The notes: generated from the sequence alone by a model not told the origin. Counted from the stretch's first letter, positions 47,642 through 58,199 are shown. The stretch: DNA of 64,000 nt from Uranotaenia lowii (GCF_029784155.1 NC_073692.1:326277406-326341405); one strand, 5' to 3'. Numbers and translations are program-made.

Positions 47642-48611
47642 TAGGGGAGATAAGGGCATAATGGCCACCTTAAGAAAGACGCTTATTTAACCATATAAAA
47701 CAGCTCTAATATGTGACTAACATCATTGTTTCGTATTCAGACACTAAAAAAGTCTATTTCCTTACTGGATTATACTTGAAAAAGTAGATAAAAATGTTTA
47801 TAAAGGCATTCAAAAAAAAACTTCCGAAAGCTGAAAATCGGTCACTGCATGGGGTATAATGAGATCCCCCAGTGAGGCAGTATAAGCAGCAGGAATCGGG
47901 GCACGATGAGCGTTTTCTGCCGTGGAATCTAGCAGCGTATTTCACTCGATGAAGTCAACTGAATAATAGAGCTACAGCTTGACTTGTTTCATCTGATTTG
48001 GCCTATTGGTTAGATGTCGGAGAGGTAAATGAAAAAAATCTCCTCGAACAGGAATCGAACTCGAGTCTACTGATTACCTCTCCGACATCTAACGAATAGG
48101 CCAAATCATCAGATGTAAACTGGTGAAGCTGTAGCTCTATCATTCAGTTGACTACATCAATTTGAACTCGCTGCTAGGTGCTACGGAAGAAAACGTTCAT
48201 TGTGCCCCGATTAATTGTGCTTTGTTCGCCCGAGTCGACAAATTAAAGTAAAAATCTCTTGTTAAAATTGATTTAAGTGAAAAATCAAAAAATTCATGAT
48301 GGTGGAAATTGAGGAACAATGTGTATATCATGTTGCAGAGAGTACATTATAGATCAAGATGATTCAAAGATCATAAAAGCTTATTTCCTGGTGCTTTAAA
48401 ATTATAACATTTTCGTCACTTGAGAGCCGTAAAGTTTTTGTTCAAATATTTCTATAAAGATGATAAGAAGATTTCTTCTTTGGTGAAAAATTAATACTAT
48501 AGGAAGTACGAAACTATTCCTCATGAAAATTTATTTAAGAAAATGCGTACTTTTGTATAAAAGAGAAGTGCTTACTATGCCCTGGTGCTCGTTATGCCCT
48601 TATCTCCCCTA
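47642..48611. mobile_element. TA-flanked TIR element with inner inverted tRNA-like arms
   Basis: The ends TAGGGGAGATAAGGGCATAA and, inverted, TAGGGGAGATAAGGGCATAA are identical for 20 bp, with TA at each edge. Deeper inside, a second and longer inverted repeat (about 47895-48020 against 48075-48215) includes AGTCAACTGAAT-ATAGAGCT, GCTACAGCTT, GGCCTATT-GTTAGATGTC and GGAGAGGTAA. The regions between outer and inner repeats do not pair. No transposase ORF. The element ends at the same kind of TA site as those at 6854, 38187 and 53678. Confidence 0.8.
48040..48115 (-). repeat. tRNA-like SINE head inside the TIR element
   Basis: On the minus strand an A box (TGGCCTATTCGTTAG, 48089-48103) and a B box (GAGTTCGATTCC, 48051-48062) are 52 nt apart, as in a tRNA. 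The T stem does not pair, so it is not a functional tRNA. The A-box half is repeated in inverted orientation on the left (47998-48030), while the B-box half is present once. Confidence 0.6.
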
Positions 48612-48949
48612 CCATATCATACATCTGTTCAACCAATGAAGTCATATTTTTTAATTGTGAATCATAAACTTGGAAGAAATGAATATTTTGTCCAAAGTTG
48701 CTATTGAACCCTTCGTTTATTGCTACAACCATGGAAGAGGTTTCAAAAATCCAATGCCAATCCAATTTTTTGCAAATCTCTGTGCCGAAGATGCGCTGAG
48801 AAGAGTACTGTACCAGCGGTGATATGATTGGAAAACTACTACTGGCATAAAGACTCGAGCTCCCAAACCAAATGATACATGAATACTACATTCAAACGAA
48901 ATGGTAACTAACGAACTCACTGCAACATTTCATCTCGGCTTGCCAGTCC

Positions 48950-49430
48950 GGTATCTTACCCTATGAACCATCTGAGTCAGTTAGCAAATTAAAGTTTATT
49001 GTCAGAGTTCTTGAGCCACCACCGATTACCAAAAAAGGCACTTCATTGGCCGGTGTTTTTTTTATCCTTCTTTGTTTTTGATGGGAAAAGGATGAGAATG
49101 GGAGGGAAATGGGAAACTAGGAACTGCTTATATTGCCGGCCGATTTACATTCACACGCACAGCACATGGTGGCTGGTGGCTTTTGTCGTCGGTTGGAAAC
49201 AAAGAATGCTTTCTATAATACCGGTTAACATACACACAGCACTCCGTTCATCATTCGACAATATCCTTGCAGGCTTATAGTGATGTGATAGGATGTGGAA
49301 TATGATTTATTTTGTTTCTCTCTGACATATGCAATGCGGTTGCGCTTGGAGGACAATGCCAGTTACTAGAAAGCTTGTTTATGTCGGTCCGGCATAGAAT
49401 CTTATACCCATAATTCCACCTCCAAGGAAG
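48950..49430. other. GC-richer island, candidate regulatory DNA
   Basis: Unique-looking, G-richer sequence with a 93-codon plus-strand frame (48999-49280) that lacks motifs. Flanked by AT-rich DNA. Confidence 0.2.
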
Positions 49431-49992
49431 ATCATTATTGGAGTAAAGTCTGATTTGTGAATGTAGAAACAGATAATTATCAAATTTTTAAGAAATCACA
49501 CAAACTTTTTTTTTAAACTTACTACATTAGAGTGTCCTAACCGGGAATTCCCGAATCCTGGGAAACGCTTAAATATCCGGAGAATGCCCGAAGCCAATAA
49601 AACGTACTTAATTACCCAAAATTTACACAATCTAAATTGAAAAAATGGATCAGATTGAGCGAAGAAAATGATAGTTCTACCTTAAAATATGGCTTAGGCT
49701 TTAATTTTTTTTTATCTTAAAACATTGAATTTGAATTAATAATGGTTTTTTCTTTCGAAAAATTAAAAATGTAAATACGACAAATAATCTATAAAACAAA
49801 AAAAAACCAACAAATAAACGCTACGAAACGAATCTGAAGATTCTATTTTGCAACATTTATCAATTAGAACTTCCGTTTCGCAAACTGTTGCCTGTAGTAA
49901 AATCATCGAAATGACATATTTTGAAACAAAAGGATAGTTTTATGAAAATATCTATGAACGCTTAAAATGGCCGGGAAATGGACAACGCTTTA

Positions 49993-50601
49993 TAGGGTAA
50001 GTGTAGACGGTAGATTTTCCCTTTGACTTCTCAGGAAATTTTCAACAAATTTGTGTTTTCTTGTTTCAATACGTCACTTTATTGCTCGAACCATCCAAAA
50101 TTTTGAAAAAAAAATCATGTGAGGCATCTTTCAATGAATATTGTGTGCAATTTACGTTGCAACTCATGAGATCTGATTTGATCAGAAACACAGAACAAAC
50201 AAGTAGTTGACCCATCTTTTCATGATTCGAATGCTACTTATAGCTAAATTGTATCGGATGAAGGACAAAAAATTGAAGAAATGTGTTAACATCAAGTCTG
50301 TATGAAGCCGTCCACACTTACCCCAGGTAGGGTTTGGAAACACAATTTTAGTTTTTTGCAAATAAACTCTTTTTTCTTCATTTTTAACAGCTATTTCTTT
50401 TCCTAACTGATTGTATGGAATGGAAGGATTGTTTCAATGTGGAGTTTTTCGCCAAGAGCCTGCTAGTTGCCGAGAAATTTACAATTGAAAAAGATGCACA
50501 TCAACTCGTCATCGTAGTTGAAAATAGAACATTCTCGAAAAGCCGCTGAAAAAATTCGTTATTGTCTACCCGCGTCCACACTTAACCCGGTTTACCTTAT
50601 A
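49993..50601. mobile_element. Possible TA-flanked element with three related ends
   Basis: The left end is TATAGGGTAAGTGTAGACGG. An inverted match with one change lies at 50311-50327 (CCGTCCACACTTACCCC). A second inverted match lies at the far right (CGTCCACACTTAACCCGG then TTTACCTTATA, ending 50601). Either end could be the true partner. It may be an element whose end was duplicated, or two overlapping insertions. No ORF. Confidence 0.45.
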
Positions 50602-50803
50602 ATTTTTTTATCTGTGAAAAAAGTTACCGGAGTTTTCTTTTTGTCAATTTTTCACAATCCGGTAAAAATACGATGAATTTGACGGAATTTTTAAAAGATT
50701 AAAACAAATTTTTTTCTTTGATATTTTGTTAAACATAAGCCGAAACGTGTCACAGTCTGCAACAAAGCTTTTAAATAACTTAAAATTCTCAATATCAAAT
50801 ACT

Positions 50804-50826
50804 CAACTCTCTCAACTCAACTCAAC
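50804..50826 (+). repeat. (CTCAA)n microsatellite
   Basis: Tandem ACTCA/CTCAA units, imperfect, about four copies. Confidence 0.75.
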
Positions 50827-51518
50827 TTTCTTGAATGTTGTTAGAAATAGTTGTAATCTTATCTTTTCTAAATTCTAAAAATTTTAAGATTTATTTTTCA
50901 ACCGAATCTCTAAAACGAATAGCTAAGCAAGATCTGAACCAGTGGTTGATTAAAGGATAATACACAAATTTAAAATCAGGTTTTAGCTTTCACGTAGGAT
51001 TATTGTTTTTTTAAATTTTACTTAAAACTGATGAATTTTACATATTTCACACTATTTATCACTAAATCTAGAAATGGATGATAAAATCTGACAAATTTTA
51101 AAGTTCAGGATTTTCTAGAACGCAAACATTAAACTATCAAAAATAGGATAGGTGTGTTAAACACTTTTTTTGTCGACAGGATTCAAATGAAATTTAAATA
51201 TTATATTTTTTCTTTGCTATAATTTCGTTTCATTATGCTATAACTTGCTTGGACGCCAACATTACTGGTTAAAACTCGGTCTCATTAGTATTAAATTTTA
51301 AGGAATATTCGATTTCATCTCGCATCTTCATATTAAAATCGTATTGTTCTAATGCAAAAATCTTCCCCCCCTTTATTCGAATCAACCGAGTAAAGATGAA
51401 AAGCCTCGGAAAGAAGGCGTCCGTCATTGCCATGGCACAGCAAACATGCAATTCCATATTTTAATGACTCCCCGATCGAGGCGCGTAGGTACCTCATCTC
51501 TGAAGTATAAGTACTTAC

Positions 51519-51571
51519 CTGCAGCAATGATTCAGATATGCAAAACCAGGATCGTTATTGTTTTTGATCAT
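51519..51571 (-). other. Candidate first coding exon (17 codons)
   Basis: On the minus strand an ATG at 51571 follows an in-frame TGA. It reads MIKNNNDPGFAYLNHCC and reaches a perfect donor CAG|GTAAGT at 51519. Upstream GC-rich DNA could be 5' UTR. No matching second exon was found to the left. Not recognised. Confidence 0.25.
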
Positions 51572-52840
51572 TCAACTTCCATTCACGATTTGTTTGTTGG
51601 CTTGGTTTCGTTATCTTTTAGTCATTATTGGAAGCATCCGCCTGCCCGCCGTTTGACGAGGTCTGGGTGGTCCCTCAGCAGCACTCTGTTACATCCGTTG
51701 GATGTTCTTCTTTGGCTGCGTCGCCGAATGTTCGCACTCTTGCGCATCATGACTTGACGCGCAAAGGGGGGATCTGGTATAAGTATCTCATTTTATTCAC
51801 TTTTTTCTACTGAGCTTTCTGGTACATTGATTAGAGAAATTTAGAGCTTCCATTATTTGTAGTTTGCTGCTGCTGAGTCGCCAGCGAATTGTTGAAGAGC
51901 CATCACATCATCATCATCATCATCGCCGTCATCATCCATCAACAACGTCATCGTCTCATTGTGGGTAAAGTACTTTTAACGCGAACCGGGCCGGTAATTT
52001 TTTTTTTGATGCCGTCTTATGGGCAAAGTTTGTGGGTTTTTGGAATGTGCGGATTTAGTTCACTTTTGGTTTCGATTAGGACCAGATGTGTTCGGTGGGG
52101 TTTCTCGGTCGCGATTCCGCGGATTTTCGGTCTAGACTCGATTTACAAATTACTTCGATCGGACACATTTGTGGTGGTCTATGACGGGAGGAACATTAAT
52201 CGAGCAATCCCGATACGCCTGAACGGGTCCATGCGTTTGATTTCGCGAAGAGGATTCCACCAACCAATAAGACGCCCACGCTCCGCTTCCACTTCTGCAG
52301 GTCGTCGTAATCCGTTTGTTTGATTAGTGGCCAATTTTGTTCGGTTGTTGGTAACTGACTTGGCTCTGGCGTGGTGTGTCCTCATTAGCCGTTGACTCTC
52401 CTGAGTCCGTCCACCACAAAAAGTCCATACTTAAAACATGAGCTGCAAGGGTTTCGGAAGATGCAGCCGGCTCACGCGACGCTACCGGGAAAAGTTGTAG
52501 TAATTGGCATCGATGTATTACCATTGCAGCTAGCACTACTATTTGCCAGCTAGTTCCAATCAAAGTGAAATCGGAAAAATAGAAAATTTACTCGCGCACA
52601 ACGTGATCCACGCAATAATAAGCGCCTCTTGGCGATTGAAACAAAGTGTAGTGAAAAAAAAACCCGCGGAGGGCTCATCTCTAAGGGGGCGCGGTTAACT
52701 AAAAGTAAAATATGTGTATTAGCGCCAAGTACTTGCGCCAACCAGTTGTTACCCCAACAACTAAAGGTAATGGCAAACCGATGAGTAATGGTGAGTGAAT
52801 ATCTTCATCTGTTGCTGCTGCTGCGAAATTGAAGATCAGC

Positions 52841-52920
52841 ATGAAGAAGGTGAAATCGGTAGCGGATTTGGATTTGAACGTAAACTCGCCCATCTACCGG
52901 GAGTTTCTGCTGGGTTTGAG
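52841..52920 (+). other. Candidate first coding exon (26 codons)
   Basis: The plus-strand ATG at 52841 (context ATCAGCATGAAG) opens a frame reading MKKVKSVADLDLNVNSPIY and on to LLGL, ending at a donor GAG|GTAAAT. The next in-frame codon is a stop, which supports splicing there if real. A competing 60-codon frame in another phase overlaps. Not recognised and no downstream exon seen. Confidence 0.25.
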
Positions 52921-53343
52921 GTAAATGAACCGACGAAAGTCAAAACATCGCCCGAACCACCAAAACATCAATACTAACCCGTGATGTTTAGGTGAATGGG
53001 AGGGAGATACTACTTAAATAGTGTTGGTTAATCTGTTTAAAAGAAGATGTTTTCAGGTTAAGTCTATTGTTGGAATGTTTAGGAAAGGCTTTGATTTTAA
53101 TTCATCCGTAAGGATGAGAGAAAACATGCTCCTTAACCTGAACTATAATTCATAACTGACAGGCTCACGTACACCTAATAATAAATGTTAATCATTGAAA
53201 AAACATGTTCAAGGATTTATTAAATTGAGAGGGAAATTTGATATTTTTCCCTCTTACAACCATAAAATATGTTTAAATAAGACTTAATCGGATGTCATTC
53301 ATTTTCACAATAAATGTTCTGTTCTGACTTTTGTTGGAGTTTC

Positions 53344-53505
53344 ATTAGGCCGGAACAAATTTCAAATCCTTCTTTTGTCATTTGGAGTTGAAACATGAAA
53401 TTTACATAAAATACTTCAAACTTTATTTGTTTCCCCCCTTCGGGTTTTTTGGAAATTTGGAAGAAGGGTGAAAATAGAAGAAATTGATATTTGTTCCAGC
53501 CTAAT
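53344..53505. mobile_element. Small MITE (TTAGGC-GGAACAAAT ends)
   Basis: The ends ATTAGGCCGGAACAAATTTC and, inverted, ATTAGGCTGGAACAAATATC continue as inverted copies through TTCTT-TTTT. Length is 162 bp without ORF. A half copy is at 12747-12840. The family is recalled as frequent in mosquito DNA, not checked. Confidence 0.75.
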
Positions 53506-53677
53506 TAGTAGATTAGTGGATAGCCTTTTCAATATTCAGGCGGGTTAATCCGGTGACTTTCCAACCTCACAACAACCTACATATATTCGGTTTTCCACAC
53601 GACTATTTTTAAGGTTCTTGTTAATATTCTTTCAACGTTGTCCTACAACCGAAAAGTTTTACAAGCCCTTCAAAGTA

Positions 53678-54641
53678 TAGGGAAGAATGGGGATACTTGA
53701 TCCCTGGAGCTTCATGATTCCTTAGCTATACCTCGAAACTGGAATGTTTCACAAATATCAAATGTTCTAGAAAAATTTGCCAAATACAACAAAACAACCA
53801 TGCTGTTATCTCAATCAATTTTCAAAATTTTATTTTTTGAGTTTTCAACTTTGTTTGAAAGTTTAAAAAAATGTGATCTGAAGATAGTTTTTTATCACTT
53901 TAAAATGTCTCTCAAATTAAAATGTTATAAAACAAATATTTATTCCAATATGTCATTCGTTAGATTATAATATAAACTTCATTATGTCATATTTTCAAAG
54001 CAAAAGTAAACTCTCAATTTTTTTTAAGAACAAGTTTTCTAAAATGTATGTTATTCGTATAATTGATCTCTAGAGTCAAAAAAGACACATTTTTCTCCTG
54101 AATGGATCGTGATCATTGGTTATCATGAAATTACTAATATTTGTTCAATAACTTATGTTTATGCAGTAATTATCTATTAAAAAAGGACTAAAAATAATGT
54201 ATTTAATATCAAAAAACCGAAAAATTGCGCCTTAAAGAATGCAATGACTCTAGGGTAGCAGACAATTTTTTAGAATTCTCTTGGTCTGATACTGATAAAC
54301 TGTGAAATGATAACTAATATGTCAAAAAAATAGTCAACGGACCTTTTATCTTCGGATTTTACTAGATTTTTGCCTAGGGTCAGGGCACCCTGAATTAAGG
54401 ATCAAGTCTCCTTTAGTTAAGGATCAAGTCTCCTGTATCTTAAAACACATCTCAATTTTTTCAAGTCTCACGAAAATGCTTCTAGCTCATTTACGAATTA
54501 ATGTATCGTTCTAACTTCTGGAACATATAAACTTGAAATTACGCGCTGTCAGAAAATGGAAAATACGGCGAGTTCCTAAATTTTCCCAGAAAGATATGAT
54601 GAAAATAAGAAAAGGGGATCAAGTATCCCCATTCTCCCCTA
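53678..54641. mobile_element. TA-flanked TIR element (TAGGG type), 964 bp
   Basis: The left end is TAGGGAAGAATGGGGATACT then TGATCCC. The right end, inverted, is TAGGGGAGAATGGGGATACT then TGATCCC; one mismatch in 27 bp, with TA at both edges. Inside, near the right end, TTAAGGATCAAGTCTCCT occurs twice in tandem (54395-54412 and 54417-54434) and repeats part of the terminal word GGATCAAGT. No ORF. Confidence 0.8.
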
Positions 54642-54730
54642 CTGTCCTAGCCGATGTATCCAATATTTATTGGTTCGTATGACACCTTTAGGAAATACTT
54701 ATAATATTTTAAAGGAACTTACTTACTTAC

Positions 54731-56131
54731 TTAATGATCCCACGCCGATCCACCGGTGCATAGGGCCGTGGTAAAAGACCTCCACTGTTGACGATCCGGA
54801 GCCAGCGTCTTCACCTGGTCCCAGTCAAGATTCTCGTCGACAGTTCGGATTTCAGCGGCTAGGCTTCGCCGCCACGAGTTTCTGGGTCTGCCTCTTCTTC
54901 GATGTCCTTCTGGATTCCAGTCTAGCGCCTCTCTGCAAATCTCGTTTTCATCTTTCCGCAGCGTGTACCCAATCCATCTCCACTTACGTTCCCGAATCTC
55001 GATTTCTAGCGCCCTTTGATGACACCGGCGATGTAGTTCCTCATTCGAGATCCAGTTGCCAGGACACCAAGCGCGGATGATATTCCGGAGGCACCTGTTT
55101 ACAAATACTTGCAGTTTTCGCGTCGTCACCGCATATGTGCACCAAGTTTCGCACCCGTACAGCAATACGGATTTGACGTTTGAGTTGAAGATTCGGATTT
55201 TCGTTCGTAGAGAGATTTGGCGTGACCGCCAGATGTTTCGGAGACTCGCAAATGCGAAACGGGCCTTTCTGATCCGGGTTTCGATGTCTTTCCTGGTACC
55301 ACCATCAGGCGTTATCTGGCTACCAAGATACTGGAAGCACTCCACTGTCTCAACTTGTTGCCCATCTACCATGAAACTGGAGGGATTTCCTGTGTTGATC
55401 TCCATCGACTTGGTCTTTCCGACATTAACTTTGAGACCTGCTGCCTTGGAACTTTCGGTGAGGCCGTTGAGTTTACTCTGCATGTCCGGTTGTGTTTGGG
55501 CGAGCAAAACAATATCGTCAGCCAGGTCAAGGTCGTTCAGTTGCTCCATTGTTAAAGGATTCCACGGCAATCCTCTGTTCGGTGCACAGTCAATCGATCC
55601 AGTCAGAATCTCATCCATTACGATTAGAAATAGTAGCGGTGATAAAATACATCCTTGTCTCACTCCAGCAGTTACCGGGATTGGTTCGGACAAGACACCG
55701 TCGTGCAAGACCTTGCACGAAAATGCCTCGTATTGTGCTTCGATGAGATGGACTAGTTTCTCTGGGACCCCTCGTCGCCTTAGAGCCGTCCAGATGTTTT
55801 CATGGTTAAGTCGATCGAATGCTTTTTCGAAATCAACGAACACCAGCAGAAGAGAGTCCTGGAATTCGTTGATTTGTTCCAGTATGATTCGTAGCGTTGT
55901 GATGTGGTCCACACATGACCGTCCGGATCGGAATCCAGCTTGTTGCCGTCGGAGTGTAGCGTCAATTTTTTCCTGAATCCTGTTCAGGATCACTTTGCAG
56001 AGTACTTTGAGGGTTGTACAGATCAACGTTATGCCTCGCCAGTTACCAGCCACTCTGTCAGGTCTCCTTTCTTCGGGACCTTTACGAGGATACCCTTCAT
56101 CCAGTCGGCCGGGAATGTTGCAGTATCCCAT
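54731..56131 (-). CDS. RTE reverse transcriptase domain (second frame)
   Basis: This continues the element's coding region after the frameshift. The true reading starts around GNWRGITL (~56045), not at the nominal ATG. RT motifs in order: QAGFRSGRSCVDH, LLVFVDFEKAFD (first catalytic Asp, motif A), GVRQGCILSPLLF (motif B), LDLADDIVLLAQ (motif C with the catalytic DD; Leu replaces the usual Phe/Tyr before ADD), GLKVNVGKTK (motif D) and FQYLGSQI (motif E). The C-terminal region has the arginine-rich RERKWRWIGYTLRKDE and HRRRGRPRNSWRR, typical of RTE-like proteins, and ends GGSAWDH. The stop codon TAA is the first unit of the TAAG tail. A long opposite-strand frame (55056-55976) is a shadow. Confidence 0.9.
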   Translation of the reverse strand: MGYCNIPGRLDEGYPRKGPEERRPDRVAGNWRGITLICTTLKVLCKVILNRIQEKIDATLRRQQAGFRSGRSCVDHITTLRIILEQINEFQDSLLLVFVDFEKAFDRLNHENIWTALRRRGVPEKLVHLIEAQYEAFSCKVLHDGVLSEPIPVTAGVRQGCILSPLLFLIVMDEILTGSIDCAPNRGLPWNPLTMEQLNDLDLADDIVLLAQTQPDMQSKLNGLTESSKAAGLKVNVGKTKSMEINTGNPSSFMVDGQQVETVECFQYLGSQITPDGGTRKDIETRIRKARFAFASLRNIWRSRQISLRTKIRIFNSNVKSVLLYGCETWCTYAVTTRKLQVFVNRCLRNIIRAWCPGNWISNEELHRRCHQRALEIEIRERKWRWIGYTLRKDENEICREALDWNPEGHRRRGRPRNSWRRSLAAEIRTVDENLDWDQVKTLAPDRQQWRSFTTALCTGGSAWDH

Positions 56132-57696
56132 ATGTCAGCGAAAAGACGGTGCAACATTTGTGCTGACAGGGCAGGGTCGGCTTTCAGCATTTCAGCAGGG
56201 ATGCAATCGATCCCAGGTGCTTTGTTGGATTTCATGTTTTTGATTGCCGCTTCTATTTCAGCCAGCGAGGGCGCTTCCGAGTTGACGCCATTTATGCGGC
56301 TTACTGTTGGCGCTTCAAGCTGCGGGTTCTGTTGGCCATCGCTATTCGTGACTCGGAAGAGTTGTTCGAAGTGCTCAGTCCATCGTTTGAGCTGATCTGT
56401 TCGATCGGTCAATAACTGACCTGCTCGGTCTTTTAGCGGCATTCTTGCATTAGTCCTTGCACCACTGAGGCGGCGAGAGATGTCATAAAGTAATCGGATA
56501 TCTCCATTGGCGGCGGCTCTTTCTCCATCTTCGGCTAGGGAGTTTGTCCAGGCTCTCTTGTCTCGTCTACAAGCTCGTTTAACTGCCTTTTCCAGCTCCG
56601 CATATCGTAAGCGGGCGGCTGCTTTGGCTGACCCGGTACATGCCTGCTCAATTCCGACTTTCGCCTTTCTCCGATCATCGACCATCCTCCAAGTTTCATC
56701 CGACATCCATTCACTTCTTCTTCCACAAACTTTACCGAGAGTACCATGGCTCGTCGTGATAAAGGCATTCTTGATTCCAGACCACTGTTCATTGACAGTT
56801 CCGTCTGTCGGCAATTCCGAGGCTCGGGATTCTAGCTGTTCAACGTTTGCCCTTTTCACCTCTGGATTCTCCAACCGGCGGACGTCGTATCGACACCCGA
56901 CTTTCTCCTCGCGCCGTTGGACACGCGCAACTCTTAGTCGTATCACACCAAGAACGAGGTGATGGTCAGATGCAATGTCTGCGCTTCGTTTGTTGCGGAC
57001 ATCAAGAAGGCTCCTTCTCCATTTTCGGCTGATGCAGATGTGGTCAATTTGATTTTCTGTTCGGCCATCTCGGGATACCCAAGTGACCTTATGTGCTGGT
57101 CGATGGGGGAAGAGCGATCCACCGATCACCATGTTGTTGTTGCCACAAAATTCTACAAACAGCTCTCCGTTTTCGCTCATCTGCCCTAGACCATGGCGCC
57201 CCATGACGCGCTCAAGGTCCCGATTGTCGGAGCCAATCTTTGCGTTGAAGTCGCCCAAATGGATTTGAATGTTACCCTTCGGAATTTTCTCTACCACGCT
57301 GTTCAGTTGGCTGTAAAACTGCTCTTTCTCCTGCAAGTCGGCAACGTCAGTTGGCGCATAACACTGGACCATTGTAAGGTTTCTAACCCGTGTTCTAAAT
57401 CTGGCTACGATTATTCTTTCGTTTATCGGTTCCCATCTAATGAGGGCCGCGTAGGCCTGCGGGCTTAACAGGAAACCAACTCCTCGTTCCCGAGTAGCAT
57501 GTTCTCCTCGTATGCCAGAGTAAAGCAGGACTTGCCCGGACTGTGTCTTGTGTTCTCCAGTGTTAGGCAAACGGACTTCGCTCAGTCCCAGAATTTCAAG
57601 CTTGAGGCGGCTAGCTTCTCTAGCAAGTTGAGCCAGCTTTCCTGGCTGGGCAAGGGTCAAAACATTCCAAGTTCCAATTCTAGTCCGTGTTTTCAT
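56029..57696 (-). CDS. RTE endonuclease domain and start of RT (frameshifted)
   Basis: This codes for the endonuclease that nicks target DNA and primes reverse transcription. From the first ATG at 57696 (the frame is open a little upstream, to a TTG at 57714) the protein begins MKTRTRIGTWNV. Exonuclease-endonuclease-phosphatase motifs appear in order: GTWN (residue ~11), LGLSEVR (catalytic E ~40), QCYAPTD (~105), LGDFNAKIG (~145), NQIDHICIS (~210) and ASDHHLVLG (~235). A basic linker and the conserved pre-RT block (IKNMKSNKAPGIDCIPAEML) follow. The frame then runs past KVPKKGDLTEW into a few wrong-frame residues and stops at 56029. The RT continues in another frame, so a small indel near 56045 breaks the gene. 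The N-terminal endonuclease with no separate gag-like ORF fits RTE. The frameshift could also be a sequencing error. Confidence 0.9.
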   Translation of the reverse strand: MKTRTRIGTWNVLTLAQPGKLAQLAREASRLKLEILGLSEVRLPNTGEHKTQSGQVLLYSGIRGEHATRERGVGFLLSPQAYAALIRWEPINERIIVARFRTRVRNLTMVQCYAPTDVADLQEKEQFYSQLNSVVEKIPKGNIQIHLGDFNAKIGSDNRDLERVMGRHGLGQMSENGELFVEFCGNNNMVIGGSLFPHRPAHKVTWVSRDGRTENQIDHICISRKWRRSLLDVRNKRSADIASDHHLVLGVIRLRVARVQRREEKVGCRYDVRRLENPEVKRANVEQLESRASELPTDGTVNEQWSGIKNAFITTSHGTLGKVCGRRSEWMSDETWRMVDDRRKAKVGIEQACTGSAKAAARLRYAELEKAVKRACRRDKRAWTNSLAEDGERAAANGDIRLLYDISRRLSGARTNARMPLKDRAGQLLTDRTDQLKRWTEHFEQLFRVTNSDGQQNPQLEAPTVSRINGVNSEAPSLAEIEAAIKNMKSNKAPGIDCIPAEMLKADPALSAQMLHRLFADIWDTATFPADWMKGILVKVPKKGDLTEWLVTGEA

Positions 57697-57887
57697 GCTA
57701 AAAGTCGTTGCCAAAGTTCCAATTCGGTTATTTCTTCTCTCAGTTTCTGTAACAATACAAGATATCAGGAGCAGTAGGTTGTTAGCCTAAAGTCCCTATC
57801 CCGCGATGGGGCTGCCATCTTGGACTTAGCTGGCGGGAGCCGCATTTCATAGATTCAGCCGCTCGCTGCGAGACAGACGCTGCCTGA

Positions 57888-57957
57888 GCCGCCCCTGACC
57901 TGGAGAACAGACGCTCGGTTGTTATTGCACGCCGCCCCTGACCTGGGGAACAGACGC
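57888..57957 (-). repeat. Direct 27-bp repeat pair in the RTE 5' UTR
   Basis: Copies at 57888-57914 and 57931-57957 (GCCGCCCCTGACCTGG-GAAC, then AGACGC on the plus strand) differ at one base and are 43 bp apart. Internal direct repeats near the 5' end of non-LTR elements often hold promoter activity. That role is inference here. Confidence 0.8.
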
Positions 57958-58199
57958 GTGCGGCCACCTTCTCAGTCTGCATGCGACCAAAGCATCCACC
58001 GGGGTTGGGTACCCGATCTCCGCTTAGGTTACTCGCATCCCAGCCGGCACCACGGGGAGGTAGAGATAGGAGTTGTGAATAAGAGGTGATATGACCACTA
58101 TGGGGTCTCGTGTTGCACATTATCCACCATTTACCAGCAATTTTAACATTTAAGGAAGGAACACCGTTAAATAATTTAAAATTTATAAACATAGATAAT

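Larger units (their letters stand above)
51403..52980. promoter_or_regulatory. Large GC-rich island, possible divergent promoter
   Basis: The longest stretch of balanced base composition in the window, with many CpG words and no repeat structure. Exon-like pieces with start codons and donors occur on the minus strand at its left edge (51519-51571) and on the plus strand at its right edge (52841-52920). An initiator-like TCAGTTACC lies near 52356 on the minus strand. Frames of up to 144 codons (51889-52323 plus) are open but contain CAT-repeat low complexity and no domain. Interpretation as a promoter is inference. Confidence 0.35.
54719..58110 (-). mobile_element. RTE-clade non-LTR retrotransposon, nearly complete
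   Basis: The minus-strand element encodes an apurinic-type endonuclease followed by a reverse transcriptase in one long coding region. It is interrupted by a single frameshift near 56045. The 3' end is a short tandem tail: TAA stop, then GTAAGTAAGTAAGTT. This is typical of RTE elements, which have little or no 3' UTR. The 5' region (about 57700-58110) is GC-rich, holds a pair of 27-bp direct repeats, and changes abruptly to AT-rich host DNA near 58110-58140. The 5' border is approximate, and no target duplication could be fixed. The high-identity reading frame suggests a recent insertion. Confidence 0.9.

Noticed and set aside
55056..55976. 306-codon plus-strand open frame
   Set aside because: It lies antisense to the RTE reverse transcriptase, whose motifs are clear on the minus strand; it is a shadow frame.
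57782..58192. 136-codon minus-strand frame upstream of the RTE ORF, as a possible ORF1
   Set aside because: It starts in AT-rich host DNA, runs across the presumed 5' border and reads through the direct repeats of the 5' UTR; no gag-like or zinc-knuckle motif.
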